Positions 39,445 through 48,621 of a stretch of 64,000 nt of DNA are shown in pieces; position 1 is the stretch's first letter, and each line of letters opens with the position of its first letter. A program made the translations under genes and the position numbers. The notes beneath the pieces are model-generated. The model saw nothing but the letters and a program-made list of their open reading frames with translations, did no database searches and was not told the DNA's origin. Location of the stretch: assembly GCF_028463845.1 (NCBI RefSeq), contig NZ_CP116805.1, positions 2,972,001 through 3,036,000 on the forward strand, given 5' to 3'. Source of the stretch: Gimibacter soli (GTDB lineage Bacteria; Pseudomonadota; Alphaproteobacteria; Sphingomonadales; Kordiimonadaceae).

Positions 39445-39867
39445 ATGATAGAAATCACCGACACGATAGGGCTCGACGAGGCCGAAATCAGCTTCACTTT
39501 CATCCGCGCCGGCGGGCCCGGCGGGCAGAATGTGAACAAGGTTTCCTCTGCGGCACAGCTCAGGTTCGACGCGCGCCATTCGCCGTCGCTGCCGCCCTAT
39601 GTGCGGGCACGGCTTGAAAAACTGGCGGGATCGAAGCTGACAACAGCGGGCGAGATTGTCATCACCGCCAATCGCTTCCGCACGCAGGATGCCAACCGCG
39701 AGGATGCGACAAACCGTTTGATCGAGATGATCAAGGCGGCATCGATCAAACAGAAATACCGTGTGCCCACCAAGGCCTCGAAGGCGCAGAAGAAGAAGCG
39801 GCTGGAAGCCAAAGGGCACCGCTCCGGCATCAAGGCGATGCGGCGCGGCCCGGCGCGGGACGACTGA
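39445..39867 (+). CDS. arfB: Peptidyl-tRNA hydrolase ArfB (alternative ribosome rescue)
   Basis: Releases peptides from stalled ribosomes. 140 residues, ArfB/YaeJ length. The catalytic GGQ is in RAGGPGGQNVNKVSSAAQL near residue 27, and the basic C-terminal tail (KASKAQKKKRLEAKGHRSG) is the part that enters the empty mRNA channel. The family lacks the codon-recognition domain of release factors. The start is the ATG at 39445. No ribosome site is obvious (GGCTCCGCCCCC before it). It is 9 bp from the convergent argP stop. Confidence 0.93.
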   Translation: MIEITDTIGLDEAEISFTFIRAGGPGGQNVNKVSSAAQLRFDARHSPSLPPYVRARLEKLAGSKLTTAGEIVITANRFRTQDANREDATNRLIEMIKAASIKQKYRVPTKASKAQKKKRLEAKGHRSGIKAMRRGPARDD

Positions 39868-39876
39868 GCCCCTCTC

Positions 39877-40776
39877 CTACTCCTGCCGCAACACCTTCCG
39901 TGCAGCGCGCTGAACGTCGCCGGTCAAAGCTTCCAGGAGCCGGGCGCCAACGCGGGACGCCTGCCAGTAAAGCCGCACCTCCGTCACCTTGCCCGGCAGC
40001 AGTTCCACCAGTCGGCCGGACTTCACATAAGGGGCGGCCAGCATCTCGGGGTTCATCCCCCAGGCGAAACCGGCGAGGGTGAGATCGATGAAGGCCTGTG
40101 TGGACGGCACCCAGTGCCGAGGTGAGGCCAGATCAACTCCGCAATAGTCCTTCGCCCAGCGTGCCTGCAGATGATCCATCCGGTCGTACCGCAGCACCGG
40201 CGCAGCCTGCAGGCTGGCCTCATCCACCCCGTTCGGGAAATGCCTTGCGACATAGGCGGGGTTCGCCACTGCCAGATAGCGCAGCGCGCCGAGCGCCACG
40301 GTGCGGCAACCCTGCACCGGTGTCGGGTCTGCCGTCACCGCCGCCAGCACCTCGCCCGAGCGTAACCGCTCGGCCGTGTGGCCCTCATCCTCCAGCACCA
40401 GATCGAACAGTGCGCCGGTCTTTTCAGAGAAGCTCGTAAGCGCTGCCGGGAACCATGTGTTCAGGCTGTCGGAATTGACGGCAATCCGGATGACCGGGCG
40501 TTCCTCCACCTGCTGCCCCAGAATCGAGGGCAGTTCCCCCACCATTTCGCTTTCCATCAGGCGGACCTGCTCGACATGGGCACAAAGCCGCGCACCCACC
40601 GCCGTGGCGCGGCATGGCTGCTCCCGCACCACCAGCACGGTGCCAAGGCGTTCCTCAAGGAGCTTCAATCGCTGCGATATGGCAGAGGGCGTTACGCCAA
40701 GGGCAGCCGCCGCGCGCTCGAAGCTGCCTTCACGCACAATCGCCGCAAGGGCGGAGAGGGACGCATAATCAAGCAC
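39877..40776 (-). CDS. argP: LysR-family regulator ArgP
   Basis: Activator of amino acid exporter genes, responding to lysine and arginine. 299 residues from a GTG at 40776 with AAGGG 8 nt upstream; an ATG two bases before is out of frame. The N-terminal HTH reads AAIVREGSFERAAAALGVTPSAISQRLK, and the effector domain (VIRIAVNSDSLNTWFPAAL; CRTVALGALRYLAVANPAYV) matches ArgP. It is divergent from a LysE/ArgO exporter gene across 70 bp, which is the classic argP-argO arrangement; control of that exporter is therefore likely. Confidence 0.92.
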   Translation of the reverse strand: MLDYASLSALAAIVREGSFERAAAALGVTPSAISQRLKLLEERLGTVLVVREQPCRATAVGARLCAHVEQVRLMESEMVGELPSILGQQVEERPVIRIAVNSDSLNTWFPAALTSFSEKTGALFDLVLEDEGHTAERLRSGEVLAAVTADPTPVQGCRTVALGALRYLAVANPAYVARHFPNGVDEASLQAAPVLRYDRMDHLQARWAKDYCGVDLASPRHWVPSTQAFIDLTLAGFAWGMNPEMLAAPYVKSGRLVELLPGKVTEVRLYWQASRVGARLLEALTGDVQRAARKVLRQE

Positions 40777-40846
40777 ATTAGAAACCCTTAATTAACATTA
40801 CATAATTGAGATACACTAATATAAGGAGCAGCGCTACAACGGCGCC

Positions 40847-41473
40847 ATGACCGATATCTTTTCAACATTCGCCAACGGCTTTGCCATCACCGCCGCCCTC
40901 ATCATGGCAATCGGGGCCCAGAATATGTTCGTGCTGCGGCAGGGCTTGCAGCGTGAACATGTAGGGCCGATCGTCCTTTTCTGTGTGGTGTCCGACGGCA
41001 TCCTGATCAGCGCCGGAGTGGCCGGCATGGGGGCAGCGCTTGAGCTTGTCCCCGGCCTGTCGCTGTTCCTGTCGCTCGGCGGCGCCTGCTTCCTTGGCTG
41101 GTACGGGGCCGTTGCCTTTCGCCGGGCGGCGACATCAAGCTCGATGCAGGTTGCGGGCGGCGGGGGCAAAACGCTTGTCGCAGCCCTCGCCGGAGCCGCC
41201 GGCTTCACCTTCCTCAACCCGCATGTCTATCTGGATACAGTGCTGCTGATGGGTGCGGTGAGTTCAACGATTGCGGAGCAGTTGCGGCCCGTGTTCGTGG
41301 CAGGCGCGCTGACGGCCAGCGTCATCTGGTTCACAGCCCTCGGCTTCGGGGCGCGTTTCCTGTCGCCCCTCTTCGCCCGGCCTGCCGCCTGGAAGATCCT
41401 TGATATTTTGGTCGGCACCATGATGGTGACCATGGCAATCGGGCTGCTGGTCCACGCCTTCGATCTGGCTTGA
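40847..41473 (+). CDS. LysE/ArgO-family amino acid exporter
   Basis: Inner-membrane exporter of basic amino acids, 208 residues with about six membrane segments. NGFAITAALIMAIGAQNMFVLRQGL at the N-terminus (positions 7-31) and AAGFTFLNPHVYLDTVLLMG in the middle are the family signatures. The ATG at 40847 is about 18 nt from the best ribosome site (AAGGAG), an unusually long gap; no better start is seen. Paired with the divergent argP regulator. The function (lysine, arginine or canavanine export) is inferred from the family. Confidence 0.9.
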   Translation: MTDIFSTFANGFAITAALIMAIGAQNMFVLRQGLQREHVGPIVLFCVVSDGILISAGVAGMGAALELVPGLSLFLSLGGACFLGWYGAVAFRRAATSSSMQVAGGGGKTLVAALAGAAGFTFLNPHVYLDTVLLMGAVSSTIAEQLRPVFVAGALTASVIWFTALGFGARFLSPLFARPAAWKILDILVGTMMVTMAIGLLVHAFDLA

Positions 41474-41483
41474 AGCCCTGACT

Positions 41484-42173
41484 TCAGGCCAGCTTGCCGA
41501 GCGACTTGAAGCCTTCGCCGAACACACGGGTCATGCGGTCAAGGATTGCGGCAAAATCGCCGGACCGGCACTGCCCGCCTGACAACACATCGATACGGCC
41601 CGTTTGCGCCAGCGACAGGGAAATCGCACCCGACATCAGGTGATAGAACCAATAGATATCGGCTTCCTTCACATCCGGGCGCACCTCGGCCAGCATCTCC
41701 ACCAGCCGCCGCACCACGGGATCGAACGGCGTGTGGGTCGTATCCACATCGCCGCCCATCGCCGTGCTGTTCAGCTTGGCGATCAGCGCACCATAGTTCA
41801 GAAAACCCGGCTCGCCCGACATCATGAAACGGAAGGTCGGCTCCAGATAGGCCCGCACCACGCCCTCGGCCGTCATCTTGCCCGCATGGCCTGCAGCATA
41901 GGCATCGAGCGATACCTGCCGGGTTTCGTTCACAATCCCGGCCCGGCGGGCAATCACGGCATCGAAAAGCCCGGCCTTGGTGTTGAAATAATAGTGCAGA
42001 AGCGACGTATCGGTCGCCGAAGCCGAGGCAATCTCGCGCATCGTGACCCCGTCATAGCCGCGCCGTGCCAGCAGCTCCTCGGCAGCGTCCAGAATACGCT
42101 CCCGCGATTCCTCGCGCCGGTCCGCCTGCCGGCGCCGCACCGGTTGTTTCTTTGCGGTTGATACTGCCGCCAT
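41484..42173 (-). CDS. TetR-family transcriptional regulator
   Basis: 229 residues. The N-terminal HTH is REESRERILDAAEELLARRGYDGVTMREIASA, followed by ATDTSLLHYYFNTKAGLFDAVI, typical of TetR proteins; the rest forms the ligand domain with a TetR_C-like segment (MLAEVRPDVKEADIYWFYHLMSGA). It is divergent from a TonB receptor, with a perfect 22-bp palindrome in the spacer, and is likely to control that receptor and the following hydrolase gene. The inducer is unknown. The ATG at 42173 follows GGGGACAGGG. Confidence 0.9.
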   Translation of the reverse strand: MAAVSTAKKQPVRRRQADRREESRERILDAAEELLARRGYDGVTMREIASASATDTSLLHYYFNTKAGLFDAVIARRAGIVNETRQVSLDAYAAGHAGKMTAEGVVRAYLEPTFRFMMSGEPGFLNYGALIAKLNSTAMGGDVDTTHTPFDPVVRRLVEMLAEVRPDVKEADIYWFYHLMSGAISLSLAQTGRIDVLSGGQCRSGDFAAILDRMTRVFGEGFKSLGKLA

Positions 42174-42237
42174 CCCTGTCCCCTCTTGTTGGCGCCACTT
42201 TGGCCCGGCAGCCGGATCATGACAAGTTCGAATTTAA

Positions 42238-42259
42238 ATTTATTGATCGATCAATAAAT
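42238..42259. promoter_or_regulatory. Probable TetR operator (22-bp perfect palindrome)
   Basis: ATTTATTGATC followed by its exact reverse complement, in the 187-bp spacer between the TetR gene and the TonB receptor. The core TTGATCGATCAA has the size of a TetR-dimer site. The rest of the spacer is A+T rich with no firmly assignable hexamers. Confidence 0.75.
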
Positions 42260-42360
42260 AAATTGACACCAACCCGGTTTGGCGCAAGCCTGATGCTCGG
42301 CGCGTGGAGGGCGCCCGCCCCGGGACGTTACGTCAGGGGCTGAAAACGGGAGGGTTTCAT

Positions 42361-44700
42361 ATGATCAGGGTTCAACGGACTCTGCCGGCGCGGCTTCTGC
42401 TCGCCGGCGCTTCGGCAACGGCACTTGCCTCCGGCATGCCGGCCATTGCACAGGATACAACGGGCGACGAAGAGGCGCTCACCATCGATACCATCGTTGT
42501 TACGGCCCGGCGCCGCGACGAATCGATTGTCGAGGTGCCGATTGCCGTCAGCACCTTCGACGCCGACAAACTGGATATGCGCGGGGCGCTGGATATCACC
42601 GCCCTGCAACGCAACACGCCGAACCTGACACTGCAGGTTTCGCGCGGCACCAATTCCACCCTCACCGCCTTCATCCGCGGCGTGGGCCAGCAGGATCCCC
42701 TGTGGGGCTTCGAGCCCGGCGTCGGCCTTTATGTGGACGATATCTATATCGCCCGCCCGCAAGGCGCGATTCTCGACATTTTCGATATCGAACGGATCGA
42801 AGTGCTGCGCGGGCCCCAGGGCACGCTTTATGGCCGCAACACCATAGGCGGTGCGGTCAAATATGTCACCCGGCGGCTGGGGCAGGAGCCGACCTTCAAG
42901 GTCCGCACCAACCTTGGCAATTACGAACAGCGCGATCTCGTGGCCTCGGGCTCGGTGCCCCTTGGCGACAAGGTGGCACTGGGTGCCGCGATCGGCTGGT
43001 ATAACCGCGATGGCTATGGCACCAACCATTTCACGGGCGCCGAAACCAACAACAAGAAGTCGTTCGCAGCTCGCCTCACCCTTGAGGCAACGCCCAGCGA
43101 AAACCTCTTCTTCCGCCTGAGCGCGGACCGCACAGACGACGATTCGAACGCCAACCATGGCCACCGCGAAGCGGCTGTCCCTGCTGATTGGGCCGTGTTG
43201 CCAGCTGTTCTGCCGGGCTACAGCCCCTCGGCCCAGCCGGTGCCAGCGGGTGCCTTCCCGGTGCAGGCCAACAAGTATGACACGTGGGCCGGCCTCGGCG
43301 ACGATAACGAGGTCATCACCCAAGGGCTTTCGGGCCTTGTCGAATGGACGCTGAGCGACAGCCTCGTCTTCAAGTCGATCACCGCCTACCGCGACGGCGT
43401 GACCCACGGCACCGGTATCGATTTCGACGGCACCCCTGCCCCGATCCTCGATATCAGTGCGGGCGGCTCGGTTTACGATGACCACCAGTTTTCGCAGGAA
43501 CTGCAGCTGGTGATCCAGCGCGAAAGCTGGAGCGGTATCCTCGGCGCCTATTATCTGGATGCACTGGCAACCGGGCAATATGACACCGTGCTCGGCATTG
43601 GCGCTGCCGCCATTCCGGGCGTGCCGACCCCGCACCTCACGCAAGGCACCAGCGGCGAGGTGGATACCAAATCCATCGCGCTCTTTGGTGATTTCGACTT
43701 CGACCTTGGCGAGCGCTGGAACCTGTCACTCGGTGGTCGCTGGACCCGCGACAAGAAGGAAGGCACCGTCTTCAAGGCCAACTATCTGGGCCTTGGCTCG
43801 CCGATCTCGGGGGCGACCTCGAGCATCCTGATCCAGACGCTGACCGACTATACCCGCGAGCTGACCTTCGAGGAATTCACCCCGCGCGTCAGCCTTTCCT
43901 ATGCCCTTGCCGATGATATGAATGTCTATGCCGCCTATAGCCGCGGCTTCAAATCGGGCGGGTTCGACATGCGGGGCGACGCCACCGCAACCCCGGCGAC
44001 GCAAGAAGGCTACGAGCCTGAAACGGTCGATTCCTTCGAAATCGGCCTCAAGGGCAATGTGCTGGATGGCCGGCTTTCCTTCGCCGGTGCCATCTTCCAC
44101 ACCCTGTATGACGGCCAGCAGGTGACAAGCCAGCAGGTGAACCAATCGGGCACCGGCGTCGTCAGCTTTGTCGACAACGTCGGCTCTTCCACCATTAACG
44201 GCGCCGAGCTTGAGGCGACAGCCTGGTTCTCCAACGCCTTCAGTGTCGATTTCGCGCTCGGCTATGTGGACGCCAAGTTTGACGAATATCTGGCCTATGC
44301 CCCGGTTGGTGGCAGCTATGTGCAAGTGGATGTGGCCGACCAGCGCCAGTTCCAGAACACGCCGGAATGGAACGGCAACGTTGCCCTCAACTACACCGTC
44401 GATATGGACACCCGCGGCACGCTGGCGCTGCGCGGCGCCCTGTCGTTCCGCAGCTCGATCAATATGTTCGAGACACCCGTACCGGCCATCGACCAGCCGG
44501 CTTACGAGCTTCTGGACGCCAGCATTGTCTGGACGGCGGCCAACGAGAAATGGCGGGTCGGCATCCATGGCCGCAACCTGACAAACGAACGCTACAGGAC
44601 CGGCGCCTATAACTTCCCGGGCCTCGCCTTCGGGGATTCGATTATCGGCTTCTACGGTGCGCCGCGCACCATCTTTGCCTCGATCGAGTATCGCTACTGA
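42361..44700 (+). CDS. TonB-dependent outer membrane receptor
   Basis: 779 residues from the ATG at 42361 (GGAGGG 6 nt upstream). Signal peptide to about residue 31. The plug domain contains TIVVTARRRDESIVEVPIAV, FIRGVGQQDPLWGFEPGVGL and IERIEVLRGPQGTLYGRNTI, the last being the universal block; barrel ends with RY (FASIEYRY). The plug style is that of sphingomonad/caulobacter receptors for organic compounds. It is transcribed with the following alpha/beta hydrolase (62 bp, with a hairpin between), and both probably answer to the divergent TetR protein; the transported compound may be an ester or lactone. Confidence 0.93.
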   Translation: MIRVQRTLPARLLLAGASATALASGMPAIAQDTTGDEEALTIDTIVVTARRRDESIVEVPIAVSTFDADKLDMRGALDITALQRNTPNLTLQVSRGTNSTLTAFIRGVGQQDPLWGFEPGVGLYVDDIYIARPQGAILDIFDIERIEVLRGPQGTLYGRNTIGGAVKYVTRRLGQEPTFKVRTNLGNYEQRDLVASGSVPLGDKVALGAAIGWYNRDGYGTNHFTGAETNNKKSFAARLTLEATPSENLFFRLSADRTDDDSNANHGHREAAVPADWAVLPAVLPGYSPSAQPVPAGAFPVQANKYDTWAGLGDDNEVITQGLSGLVEWTLSDSLVFKSITAYRDGVTHGTGIDFDGTPAPILDISAGGSVYDDHQFSQELQLVIQRESWSGILGAYYLDALATGQYDTVLGIGAAAIPGVPTPHLTQGTSGEVDTKSIALFGDFDFDLGERWNLSLGGRWTRDKKEGTVFKANYLGLGSPISGATSSILIQTLTDYTRELTFEEFTPRVSLSYALADDMNVYAAYSRGFKSGGFDMRGDATATPATQEGYEPETVDSFEIGLKGNVLDGRLSFAGAIFHTLYDGQQVTSQQVNQSGTGVVSFVDNVGSSTINGAELEATAWFSNAFSVDFALGYVDAKFDEYLAYAPVGGSYVQVDVADQRQFQNTPEWNGNVALNYTVDMDTRGTLALRGALSFRSSINMFETPVPAIDQPAYELLDASIVWTAANEKWRVGIHGRNLTNERYRTGAYNFPGLAFGDSIIGFYGAPRTIFASIEYRY

Positions 44701-44709
44701 CCGGGGCAC

Positions 44710-44743
44710 GGTGCCGCCGGGTCCCCCAGGAACCGGCGGCGCC
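44710..44743 (+). other. Intercistronic hairpin between TonB receptor and hydrolase genes
   Basis: 11-bp stem (GGTGCCGCCGG / CCGGCGGCGCC, one G-T pair) with a 12-nt loop, starting 9 nt after the receptor stop and ending just before the AAGG of the hydrolase ribosome site. There is no T-tract, so it is more likely a stability or processing element than a terminator. Confidence 0.6.
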
Positions 44744-44762
44744 ACCAAGGATGGATGACACG

Positions 44763-45632
44763 ATGAAAGACTTTTTCTGGCGCTCGCAGGACGGGCTCAA
44801 TCTCCATGCCGCCGACTATATGCCCGAGGGCCGTATAAAGGGCCTGCCGATCATCTGCGTGCCCGGCCTCACCCGCAACGCCCGCGATTTCAGCGATTTC
44901 GCACCGTGGGCGGCGAGCCTCGGCCACCGTGTCCTTGCTGTTTCCCTGCGCGGCCGCGGCCAATCGGACCGTGACCCGAAACCGCGCCGCTACCGGCCGG
45001 ATACCTATGCCCGCGATATCGTCACACTCATGGATACACTCGGCCTTGCGCGCGCCATCCTTGTCGGCACCTCGCTTGGCGGGCTTGTCACGATGGAACT
45101 GGCGCATATCGCCCCCTACCGGGTGGCGGCGGCAGTGTTGAATGATATCGGCCCGAGTGTCGACAAAAGCGGTATCGCGCGGATTGCTTCTTACGCTGGC
45201 ACGGCGGCGCCGGTGACCGACTGGCAAAGTGCGGCAGCACACTGCGAGCGGATCAATGGCGTCGCCTTCCCGGATTTCACGGAAGACGACTGGCAGCGCC
45301 TTGCCCGCTGGACCTTCGCCGAAGGGCCGGACGGCCTACCGGTGCTGGATTATGACCGCGCCATTTTCCGCCCCGCCCCACGCTGGCTGATGCCGTTCAT
45401 CGAATGGCACCTGTGGCGGCGCTTCCGCAATCTGGCGACTGGCCGCCCCGTGCTGGCGCTGCGCGGTGCGATATCGGATATCCTGTCGGCTGAAACGCTG
45501 GCCCGCATGGGTACCACCGCCCCCGGCGTGCAGACCGTGGAAGTGCCCCGTGTCGGCCATGCCCCGACCCTTTCGGAACCTGCTGTCAAAACCGCGATGG
45601 AGGACTTCTTCGCCGTCCTGCCGCCCGCGTAG
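44763..45632 (+). CDS. Alpha/beta-fold hydrolase
   Basis: 289 residues from the ATG at 44763, 12 nt after AAGG; the ATG at 44751 touches that site. The nucleophile elbow is GTSLGG (Ser at about 98-100), the acid is probably Asp in RGAISDILSAE and the His lies in EVPRVGHAPTLSEP. The oxyanion start is IICVPGLTRNARDF. Proteins of this type cleave esters or lactones (for example homoserine-lactone or dienelactone-like substrates). Follows the TonB receptor and is likely regulated with it. No signal peptide, so cytoplasmic. Confidence 0.88.
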   Translation: MKDFFWRSQDGLNLHAADYMPEGRIKGLPIICVPGLTRNARDFSDFAPWAASLGHRVLAVSLRGRGQSDRDPKPRRYRPDTYARDIVTLMDTLGLARAILVGTSLGGLVTMELAHIAPYRVAAAVLNDIGPSVDKSGIARIASYAGTAAPVTDWQSAAAHCERINGVAFPDFTEDDWQRLARWTFAEGPDGLPVLDYDRAIFRPAPRWLMPFIEWHLWRRFRNLATGRPVLALRGAISDILSAETLARMGTTAPGVQTVEVPRVGHAPTLSEPAVKTAMEDFFAVLPPA

Positions 45633-45675
45633 CGCTTGACCGCCAATCGCCCAAGGGATAGCAAGGGGCAACAGC

Positions 45676-46647
45676 ATGTTCCGGAGCCCTGATCCCATGA
45701 GCGGACATCCGTCCATCCGTATCCTTCTCGCCTCGCCGCGCGGCTTCTGCGCCGGCGTGGACCGCGCGATCAAGATTGTCGAACTGGCGATCCAGAAGTT
45801 CGGCGCGCCCGTCTATGTGCGCCACGAAATCGTGCATAACCGCTATGTGGTCGAAGGCCTTGAGGCGCAGGGCGCCGTGTTCGTGGACGAACTTCACGAA
45901 GTGCCCGAAGGCCTGCCGGTCGTCTTCTCCGCCCACGGCGTACCGAAATCGGTGCCCGCCGAGGCCGAAAAGCGCGAGATGATCTATGTGGATGCCACCT
46001 GCCCGCTCGTCTCCAAGGTCCACCGTGAGGTGGAACGCCACGACGGGCTAGGCCGCCATATCCTGATGATCGGCCATGCCGGCCACCCCGAGGTGATCGG
46101 CACCATGGGCCAGGTCGCCGAGGGTTCCATGACGCTGATCGAAACCGTTGAAGACGTTGAAAAGCTTGAGGTCACGGACCCCGCCAACCTCGCTTTCGTC
46201 ACCCAGACCACGCTTTCGGTGGACGACACCTCGGATATCGTCGCGGCCCTGCAGGCCAAGTACCCCGAGATCACCACACCGAAGAAGGAAGACATCTGCT
46301 ACGCCACCACCAACCGGCAGGTTGCCGTGAAGGAACTGGCGAAGGAGACCGACCGGGTGATCGTGATTGGTGCCCCCAACAGCTCCAACAGCCGCCGGCT
46401 TGTGGAAGTGAGCGAAAAGGCAGGCTGCCCGGCCCGCCTTATCCAGCGCGCGGCAGACCTCGACTGGGACTGGCTTGAAGGCGTTACCGCGCTCGGCATC
46501 ACGGCAGGCGCCAGCGCGCCTGAAGTGCTGGTCACTGAACTGATTGACGCCATCCGCACGCGTTATGACGCGAAGGTGGAACTGGTGACGACGGCGGAAG
46601 AAAACGTGGTCTTCAAGGTGCCGCCGATCCTGAAGGATGTTGCCTGA
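45676..46647 (+). CDS. ispH: 4-hydroxy-3-methylbut-2-enyl diphosphate reductase
   Basis: Last step of the MEP isoprenoid pathway; iron-sulfur enzyme making IPP and DMAPP. 323 residues from the ATG at 45676 (AGGGG 7-8 nt upstream); the ATG at 45697 (MSGHPSIRI) is also possible. The three cluster cysteines are in [24 protein letters not shown] and [22 protein letters not shown] binds the diphosphate. It is the first gene of a unit ispH-thrB-rnhA-hutD with consecutive overlaps, an order common in alphaproteobacteria. Confidence 0.95.
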   Translation: MFRSPDPMSGHPSIRILLASPRGFCAGVDRAIKIVELAIQKFGAPVYVRHEIVHNRYVVEGLEAQGAVFVDELHEVPEGLPVVFSAHGVPKSVPAEAEKREMIYVDATCPLVSKVHREVERHDGLGRHILMIGHAGHPEVIGTMGQVAEGSMTLIETVEDVEKLEVTDPANLAFVTQTTLSVDDTSDIVAALQAKYPEITTPKKEDICYATTNRQVAVKELAKETDRVIVIGAPNSSNSRRLVEVSEKAGCPARLIQRAADLDWDWLEGVTALGITAGASAPEVLVTELIDAIRTRYDAKVELVTTAEENVVFKVPPILKDVA

Positions 46648-47612
46648 TGGCGGTCTATACGCAGGTCGACGACCAGACCCTTGCCGAGTTCCTGAGCCAG
46701 TATGACGTGGGCGAGCCGACGAGCTTCAAGGGCATCGCCGAGGGCGTGGAAAACTCCAATTACTTGCTGGAGACCACCAAGGCACGCTTCATCCTGACGC
46801 TTTATGAAAAGCGCGCCAACCCGGCAGACCTGCCCTATTTCCTCGCCCTGATGGAACATATCGCCAAGGCCGGCCTGCCCGCCCCGCTGCCGGTGCATGA
46901 CAAGGCCGGCAATGCGCTGAAAACCCTGAAGGGCCGCCCGGCCTGCCTGATCAGCTTCCTGACTGGCGTGAGTGTGAATGACACAGGACCGGAGCAGTGT
47001 GCTGCGCTTGGCGCTGCCCTCGCCGGCATGCACAAGGCAACGGCGGATTTCGACCAGACCCGCCCGAATGACCTGTCGCTCGCCGGCTGGCATACGCTCG
47101 CAGGCAAGATCGGCGACCGCGCCGACGAGATCGAGCCGGGGCTCACCGCCCTCATCCGCGAGGAACTGGCGTACCTGGATGCCCACTGGCCCGCAGAAGG
47201 CAGCCTGCCAGCCGGCACCATCCATGCGGACCTCTTCCCCGATAACGTGCTGATGCTGGGTGGCAAGGTCACGGGGCTGATCGACTTCTATTTCAGCTGC
47301 ACCGATTTCCTCGCCTACGATATCGCCGTGTGCCTGAACAGCTGGTGCTTTGACGATGCCCACGCCTTCGTGCCCGTGCGCGCCAAGCGGATGATGGAAA
47401 ATTACGATATCCTCCGCCCGCTGACCGCCACCGAAACAAAGGCCCTGCCGATCCTCGCACGTGGCTCGGCGCTGCGTTTCATGCTGACCCGCGCCTATGA
47501 CTGGCTGAACCCGGTGCCCGGTGCTGTGGTCCGCCCCAAGGACCCGCGCGACTATCTGCTGCGCCTGAAGTTCCACCGCACCGTATCGGACGCCGCCCAG
47601 TATGTCGTCTGA
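46647..47612 (+). CDS. thrB: Homoserine kinase (APH-fold type)
   Basis: Phosphorylates homoserine for threonine synthesis. 321 residues, aminoglycoside-phosphotransferase fold rather than the GHMP fold of enterobacteria, as usual in alphaproteobacteria. The ATP-site Asp motif is [14 protein letters not shown] and the Mg-binding one is [10 protein letters not shown]-terminus [20 protein letters not shown] is family-typical. The ATG shares a base with the ispH stop (TGATG); the end overlaps rnhA by 11 nt. Threonine synthase (thrC) is at 60-62 kb of the same window. Confidence 0.95.
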   Translation: MAVYTQVDDQTLAEFLSQYDVGEPTSFKGIAEGVENSNYLLETTKARFILTLYEKRANPADLPYFLALMEHIAKAGLPAPLPVHDKAGNALKTLKGRPACLISFLTGVSVNDTGPEQCAALGAALAGMHKATADFDQTRPNDLSLAGWHTLAGKIGDRADEIEPGLTALIREELAYLDAHWPAEGSLPAGTIHADLFPDNVLMLGGKVTGLIDFYFSCTDFLAYDIAVCLNSWCFDDAHAFVPVRAKRMMENYDILRPLTATETKALPILARGSALRFMLTRAYDWLNPVPGAVVRPKDPRDYLLRLKFHRTVSDAAQYVV

Positions 47613-48048
47613 ACGCACGGTGGTGATCTATACGGACGGCGCCTGTTCCGGCAACCCCGGCCCCGGCGGCTGGGGCGCGGTGCTGGAATGGAACGGGCAC
47701 GAGAAGGAACTTTCGGGCGGTGCGTTCGAGACCACCAACAACCGGATGGAGCTGACCGCCGCCATCGAGGCGCTGAATGCCCTCACCCGCCCCTGCAAGG
47801 TGACCCTGCACACCGACAGCACCTATGTGAAGGACGGCATCACCAAATGGATCCACGGCTGGCAGTCGCGCGGCTGGAAAACCGCCGACAAGAAGCCCGT
47901 GAAGAATGCCGACCTGTGGCAGGCGCTCCTTGATGCTGAAAACCCCCACACGATCGAGTGGAAATGGGTGAAAGGTCACGCCGGCCACGACGGCAACGAA
48001 CGCGCGGACGAGCTCGCCCGCATGGGCATGGAGCCCTACAAGCCATGA
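47602..48048 (+). CDS. rnhA: Ribonuclease HI
   Basis: Degrades the RNA strand of RNA-DNA hybrids. 148 residues. Catalytic residues are Asp12 ([14 protein letters not shown]), Glu50 (NNRMELTAA), Asp72 (HTDSTYV) and Asp136 (NERADELA), with His126 in [10 protein letters not shown]. The handle region [20 protein letters not shown] is present, as in E. coli. It overlaps thrB (11 nt) and hutD (4 nt, ATGA), so translation is coupled through the operon. Confidence 0.97.
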   Translation: MSSERTVVIYTDGACSGNPGPGGWGAVLEWNGHEKELSGGAFETTNNRMELTAAIEALNALTRPCKVTLHTDSTYVKDGITKWIHGWQSRGWKTADKKPVKNADLWQALLDAENPHTIEWKWVKGHAGHDGNERADELARMGMEPYKP

Positions 48049-48611
48049 TCCGCCATCTGGGTGCCGCCGATTATCGCGCGATGCCCTGGGCGAACGGGCG
48101 CGGCACCACGACCGAACTTGCCCGCGAGAATCGCCCGGACGGCAGCCTTTCGTGGCGCCTGTCGGTCGCGACCGTATCCGAAGACGGCCCCTTCTCGCCG
48201 CTGCCCGGGATCGACCGCATCCTGACGCTGATCTCCGGCGAAGGCTTTGACCTGATGATCGACGGCACCCGCCACGCCCTCGCCCCGCTCGCCCCACTCG
48301 CCTTTTCAGGCGACGCAGCCGTGAGTGCAGTGGGCGTGAAAGGCCCGAGCCTTGATTTCAACGTGATGGTGGACCGCCGCGACTGGCAGGCAAGCGTGAC
48401 CCTGATCACCTCGCCGCATCGCTTCACAGTAAATGGTGGCGACCTCGCCTTCCTTTACATGCTCGATGCCAGCACCGGCGGAGCCGCAGCGGGTGACCTG
48501 ATCGTCATTCAGGATGAGGAAGTGTTTACGTTTATGGAAGGGGAACGGGCGTTGTGGGTGCGCGTCCAGAGAAGCATAAAGCCCCCATCATCCAAAAATA
48601 GACCTTCATAA
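48045..48611 (+). CDS. HutD/Ves-family protein
   Basis: 188 residues from the ATG at 48045, which overlaps the rnhA stop. HutD family features: [16 protein letters not shown] near the N-terminus, [22 protein letters not shown], and the cupin-like strands [15 protein letters not shown] and [10 protein letters not shown]. The family is linked to histidine use in pseudomonads, where its role is unsettled. The last codons ([10 protein letters not shown]) lie in A+T-rich sequence, unlike the rest, and the gene ends 10 nt from the convergent TIR-membrane gene; the 3' end may have been altered when that island was inserted. Confidence 0.85.
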   Translation: MIRHLGAADYRAMPWANGRGTTTELARENRPDGSLSWRLSVATVSEDGPFSPLPGIDRILTLISGEGFDLMIDGTRHALAPLAPLAFSGDAAVSAVGVKGPSLDFNVMVDRRDWQASVTLITSPHRFTVNGGDLAFLYMLDASTGGAAAGDLIVIQDEEVFTFMEGERALWVRVQRSIKPPSSKNRPS

Positions 48612-48621
48612 ATAAAACTCT

